Part shown: positions 62,801-64,000 of the stretch, piece by piece
How positions within the stretch are numbered: the first letter of the stretch is position 1
Layout of the letters: each line of letters starts with the position of its first letter
Source: Chitinophaga chungangae
GTDB lineage: Bacteria; Bacteroidota; Bacteroidia; Chitinophagales; Chitinophagaceae
DNA: 64,000 nucleotides
Direction: 5' to 3'
NCBI RefSeq assembly: GCF_017742215.1
Contig: NZ_JAGHKP010000001.1
Span: 62,001 to 126,000 of the forward strand
Notes under the pieces: generated by a model
Told to the model about the DNA's origin: nothing
The model's input: the letters and a program-made list of their open reading frames with translations, nothing else
The model's database searches: none
Program-made: the position numbers and the translations under genes

Positions 62801-63229
62801 ATGACGGAGCACCTGTTGCTTGCGCCGAAAGATCCGCCGGTAACGGAGTTGCAGATCAGGGAAGTGAAAGACCCGTATTCTTTCCAGGTCACTTTTATAT
62901 TTCCTTCGGGATATGCGCAAAATTTCAGCGGAGGGCCGCAGGAGCTTTCCCGCCCGGAAAAATACCGCGACCCGGAGTTCCGCAAACATGCGGAGCAGCA
63001 GGTGCGTAAAAGCTGTCCTTCCCACATTTTGCCGCGTGTGTTGTGGGTAGACCGTGAGCTGCCCGGCGCACCGCCCGATTCCCCCAGCTTTGAGAATTTC
63101 GAAACCAGGTACCGGCTCTGGCAGGAAGCGTGGATCACGGACGAAACGAATGAAACGGCGATCAGGCCGTTGCGTAATTCGCTGGTAACGATGCTCAATC
63201 TTATTTACGAAGATTTTGAAAACGAATAA
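59888..63229 (+). CDS. Large baseplate protein (Pvc12-like)
   Basis: A 1113-residue protein, 3 bases after the fibre gene. The segment [35 protein letters not shown] near residues 35-65 is the family's mark; similar loci name the gene Pvc12-like or baseplate. No enzyme motif or membrane segment is seen. The C-terminal part has [14 protein letters not shown] and [14 protein letters not shown] near residues 980-1030. In PVC-type systems this and the J-like protein interlock to make the baseplate. Confidence 0.85.
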   Translation: [1113 protein letters not shown]

Positions 63230-64000
63230 ACATATCATCCAGAAACAGGTGTTCGAAATGCGGGGCTACAGCAAACGTCCCGGTTTTGAATGGGAGCAGT
63301 CTGTGGCGGACCATTACAGGTCGGTGATCGCGCCGGGCATTGAAGAATGTTTCGACGCATTGCCTGTTACGGACGAGCACCTGGTGATCGATTCGATCGA
63401 CATCGACCTGGGCGTGTTTACGCATGAAAGTTTTGTGAACGAAGGGCGGGAACGGCTGGTGAGCTTGCTGGGCGAACATCTGCTGGAATGCCGCAGGAAG
63501 GCGGTTGCGGAGAAGGAAAAGCAGTTGCGCGAAATGGAAGAAAATCCAAAAGAAAATGTCTTTCAAAAAACAGCACCCGAAACATTGCCCGGCGAACAGG
63601 TGCTGGAATTGGAAATGGCGGAGGGAGAGGCGTTGTTGTATTTTCTGAAGGAAGGCAACTTGCCCTGGTGGTTTACCGCGCCGGAGAACCTTTTCACCCC
63701 TTCCGTTCTCTCCAATAAAAGTATTATTCCCCGTTTGCAGCAATTACTGCGTCGCGAAGAAGCCGCCATGATCCGTGCCAGCAGGCATTTTCCGGACGAA
63801 ACGATGTTGGCGCTGCTGGAACATTTTGTGAAAGATTCCGCCATCGCAAAACGCGGGTGGGAAATATTTTCGAAAACCGCGCAACAATATCCGGCCGTCT
63901 TTCCCTTCTTCCGGCAGCGCTTCTGGACGATGTGGCTGCGCGCTAAAGAGGAAATTCCGCACCAGGAAGCGATCACGCATTTGTTCGCGCCATTCGATGA
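63216..64000 (+). CDS. Contractile injection system tape measure protein, N-terminal part (Pvc14-like)
   Basis: Partial gene running off the window; 261 codons are visible without a stop. It starts at TTG 63216, overlapping the previous gene by 14 bases, giving KTNKHIIQKQVFEMRG, the usual start of this Bacteroidota family. Then come LVIDSIDIDLGVFTHESF, a charged helix (LECRRKAVAEKEKQLREME) and YFLKEGNLPWWFTAPE, the most typical motif of the family. The tape measure sets the tube length. Its total length cannot be judged here. ATG 63257 is an alternative start, but it would lose the conserved N-terminus. Confidence 0.85.
   Translation, partial: MKTNKHIIQKQVFEMRGYSKRPGFEWEQSVADHYRSVIAPGIEECFDALPVTDEHLVIDSIDIDLGVFTHESFVNEGRERLVSLLGEHLLECRRKAVAEKEKQLREMEENPKENVFQKTAPETLPGEQVLELEMAEGEALLYFLKEGNLPWWFTAPENLFTPSVLSNKSIIPRLQQLLRREEAAMIRASRHFPDETMLALLEHFVKDSAIAKRGWEIFSKTAQQYPAVFPFFRQRFWTMWLRAKEEIPHQEAITHLFAPFD

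Noticed and set aside
61874-63238. 454-codon minus-strand frame in the Pvc12-like gene
   Set aside because: Antisense shadow; no start context or motif.
46133-64000. Type VI secretion system or prophage/tailocin
   Set aside because: No TssJLM membrane complex, no capsid, terminase or lysis genes; DUF4255, DUF5908, LysM adaptor and this tape measure type are eCIS traits.

Overview
The window is a chromosomal segment of a Bacteroidota bacterium, probably a member of the Chitinophagaceae with a GC-rich genome for the phylum (family placement is inference). Supporting signs are SprA and other type IX secretion (T9SS) parts, two secreted proteins with gliding-motility type C-terminal sorting domains, DUF4835/DUF4296 proteins, TANNTTTG-type promoter elements, and almost no Shine-Dalgarno signals. 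No rRNA, tRNA, insertion sequence, prophage capsid gene or CRISPR array was seen.

1-8.2 kb (mostly + strand): the end of coaBC, a PorD-like protein, a DUF4296 lipoprotein, both subunits of a 3-oxoacid CoA-transferase and a class IV aminotransferase. Next come mqnD and mqnB of the futalosine menaquinone pathway (- strand), queD-folE (pterin/queuosine), fabD and a small lipoprotein. 8.3-13.1 kb: a GNAT acetyltransferase and a trans-sulfuration PLP enzyme (-), a DinB-like protein and a Nudix-derived regulator (+), fabH (-) and ruvA (+). 13.1-20.4 kb is sprA, the giant T9SS translocon, directly after ruvA. 20.5-24.6 kb holds a Cys-rich small protein, a TonB-dependent receptor and a BNR-repeat lipoprotein that look like one uptake locus.

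24.6-42.5 kb is mostly - strand housekeeping. It contains a 53-residue small ORF, an SDR, two paralogous T9SS type-B cargo proteins, an alpha/beta hydrolase, lnt, guaB, dprA, a P4-type acid phosphatase (+), a DUF1569 protein, a PorE-like OmpA protein, queE, folD and pckA. 42.7-45.9 kb (+) carries an aminopeptidase P, pssA, purS and rsmI.

46.1-64.0 kb (+) is the standout: a tightly packed operon for a contractile injection system of the extracellular type (eCIS; PVC/Afp/AlgoCIS-like). The order is Pvc16-like terminator, an unknown 251-aa protein, two sheaths of different size, two tube proteins, DUF5908, LysM tube-spike adaptor, VgrG-like spike, PAAR tip, gp25 baseplate, baseplate J, a self-processing S74 fibre, a Pvc12-like baseplate protein and the start of a tape-measure protein cut by the window edge. 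The AAA+ ATPase and toxin cargo expected in such loci are not in view and may lie downstream. A pair of 13-bp direct repeats sits just upstream of the operon and may be its control site.
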